Assembly: GCA_048621635.1 (NCBI GenBank)
Contig: JBMCWH010000025.1
Span: 1-6,029 of the forward strand
Direction: 5' to 3'
Origin: JBMCWH01 sp048621635
Lineage (GTDB): Bacteria; Patescibacteriota; WWE3; JAUXAW01; JAYEID01
Length of the DNA stretch: 6,029 nucleotides
Made by a program: the position numbers and the translations under genes. The notes beneath the pieces were generated by a model. It did no database searches. It worked only from the letters and a program-made list of their open reading frames with translations, and was not told the DNA's origin. Positions 5,407 to 6,029 of the stretch are shown here, piece after piece (the stretch's first letter is position 1; each line of letters starts with the position of its first letter).

Positions 5407-6029
5407 TTGGTTAGATTAGCGCTTTTTTTACATATTTATCAGCCTCCAACCCAAGATCCTTCTATTCTTGAAGATATTGTGCAGGCTTCCTATTTTCCTC
5501 TAATTGAACTATTAGAAGCTTACTCAACTGCTTCTATTACCTTAAATATCCCAGCCTCCTTAACGATCCAATTAGCAGACGACTACCCCGAGTTGGTAGA
5601 GACGGTCAAAAACCTTGTTAGTAAGGGGCAAATTGAATTGACTGGGTCTGCGGCCTATCATCCTCTTCTTTTTAATACGCCCAAAAAAGAAATTTACAGA
5701 CAAATTAGGCTTAATGAGGAAATAAATAAAGAGATTTGGGGGAATTGTTGGCAACCTTGTGGCTTTTTTCCTCCTGAATTAGCTGTTGATCAGCAAGTTT
5801 TGGAAGTTGTGGAAGACTGTGGTTACAATTGGGCGCTTCTTGAAGATGCTTATTCTCGGCAAATCAGTTGTAAGGGAGGTGTAGCTAAAAGAGAGGGAGG
5901 GGATCTCAAAGTAGTTTTTCGTAACAAAAGCTTGAGCTTAAAAATTGCTTTTGCCAAAATCACCACCGTGGATAATTTGCTAGCCACACTCCACGAAAAT
6001 CCTCCTCAGATCAGCGTAAATCCTCCTCA
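5407..6029 (+). CDS. GH57-family glycoside hydrolase, 3' truncated by window end
   Basis: The visible 207 codons are the N-terminal part of a family-57 alpha-glucan-active enzyme (alpha-amylase, 4-alpha-glucanotransferase or branching-type activities occur in the family). Motif 1 is LHIYQPPTQ (8-16). It is followed by ITLNIPASLTIQL (44-56), motif 2 GQIELTGSAAYHPLL (74-88, His85), and GFFPPELAVD (119-128), where Glu124 sits at the expected nucleophile position. The acid/base Asp and the C-terminal helical domain lie beyond the window. The frame opens after a TAA at 5386-5388 and contains no ATG upstream of the HIYQPP motif. TTG at 5407 gives MVRLALFLHIYQPP, which matches the family N-terminus; ATT at 5401 is the other option. 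No Shine-Dalgarno is visible. The 36-bp gap after glgA is T-rich without a terminator, so the two are probably cotranscribed. The pairing suggests remodelling, branching or breakdown of the GlgA product. Confidence 0.88.
   Translation, partial: MVRLALFLHIYQPPTQDPSILEDIVQASYFPLIELLEAYSTASITLNIPASLTIQLADDYPELVETVKNLVSKGQIELTGSAAYHPLLFNTPKKEIYRQIRLNEEINKEIWGNCWQPCGFFPPELAVDQQVLEVVEDCGYNWALLEDAYSRQISCKGGVAKREGGDLKVVFRNKSLSLKIAFAKITTVDNLLATLHENPPQISVNPP

Noticed and set aside
5572..5754. Minus-strand 60-codon open frame
   Set aside because: Antisense to the GH57 coding sequence, whose conserved motifs establish the + strand frame.

Overview
The window is a bacterial chromosomal segment, moderately AT-rich by eye. 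All recognisable genes lie on the + strand. They concern cell shape, envelope glycan and alpha-glucan metabolism: an MreB-like actin (6-1016), a GT4 glycosyltransferase (1318-2478), a WecG/TagA-type GT26 glycosyltransferase (2488-3237), a GlgA-type glycogen synthase (3778-5370), and a family-57 glycoside hydrolase whose 5' part runs off the right edge (5407-6029). The gene set, the divergence of the conserved motifs and the scarcity of Shine-Dalgarno sequences would suit an uncultured lineage such as the Patescibacteria/CPR (for example a Microgenomates- or WWE3-like genome). This is a low-to-moderate confidence inference; no marker in the window settles it.

Layout. mreB ends inside a short array of 7-bp units. 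A gap of about 300 bp follows, holding a hairpin and closing with a second heptamer array in the opposite orientation just before the GT4 gene. GT4 and the GT26 gene are 9 bp apart and look like one operon that makes or attaches a surface glycan. The GT26 gene also ends inside a heptamer array, the largest in the window: six perfect copies of GTAGGAA plus decayed copies, then a TCGTATA array in the same 7-bp register. Next comes a self-contained transcription unit with no convincing ORF: a near-consensus promoter (TTGACA, 16 bp, TAAAAT) and, about 165 nt on, a strong intrinsic terminator. It is a candidate small RNA or attenuated leader. A second good promoter (TTGCCA, 17 bp, TATAAT) and a Shine-Dalgarno site precede glgA, and the GH57 gene follows 36 bp later, so glgA and GH57 form an alpha-glucan synthesis/remodelling unit.

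Main points of interest. (1) The heptamer arrays supply the stop codons of two genes and keep a common 7-bp register across two different repeat families. (2) The orphan promoter-terminator unit at 3370-3569 can form competing RNA structures. (3) The MreB has Asn where the phosphate-2 Asp is expected, and the GlgA has Asn where the KxGG Lys is expected, each in an otherwise well-conserved protein. I see no CRISPR, transposase, phage, toxin-antitoxin or defence gene.
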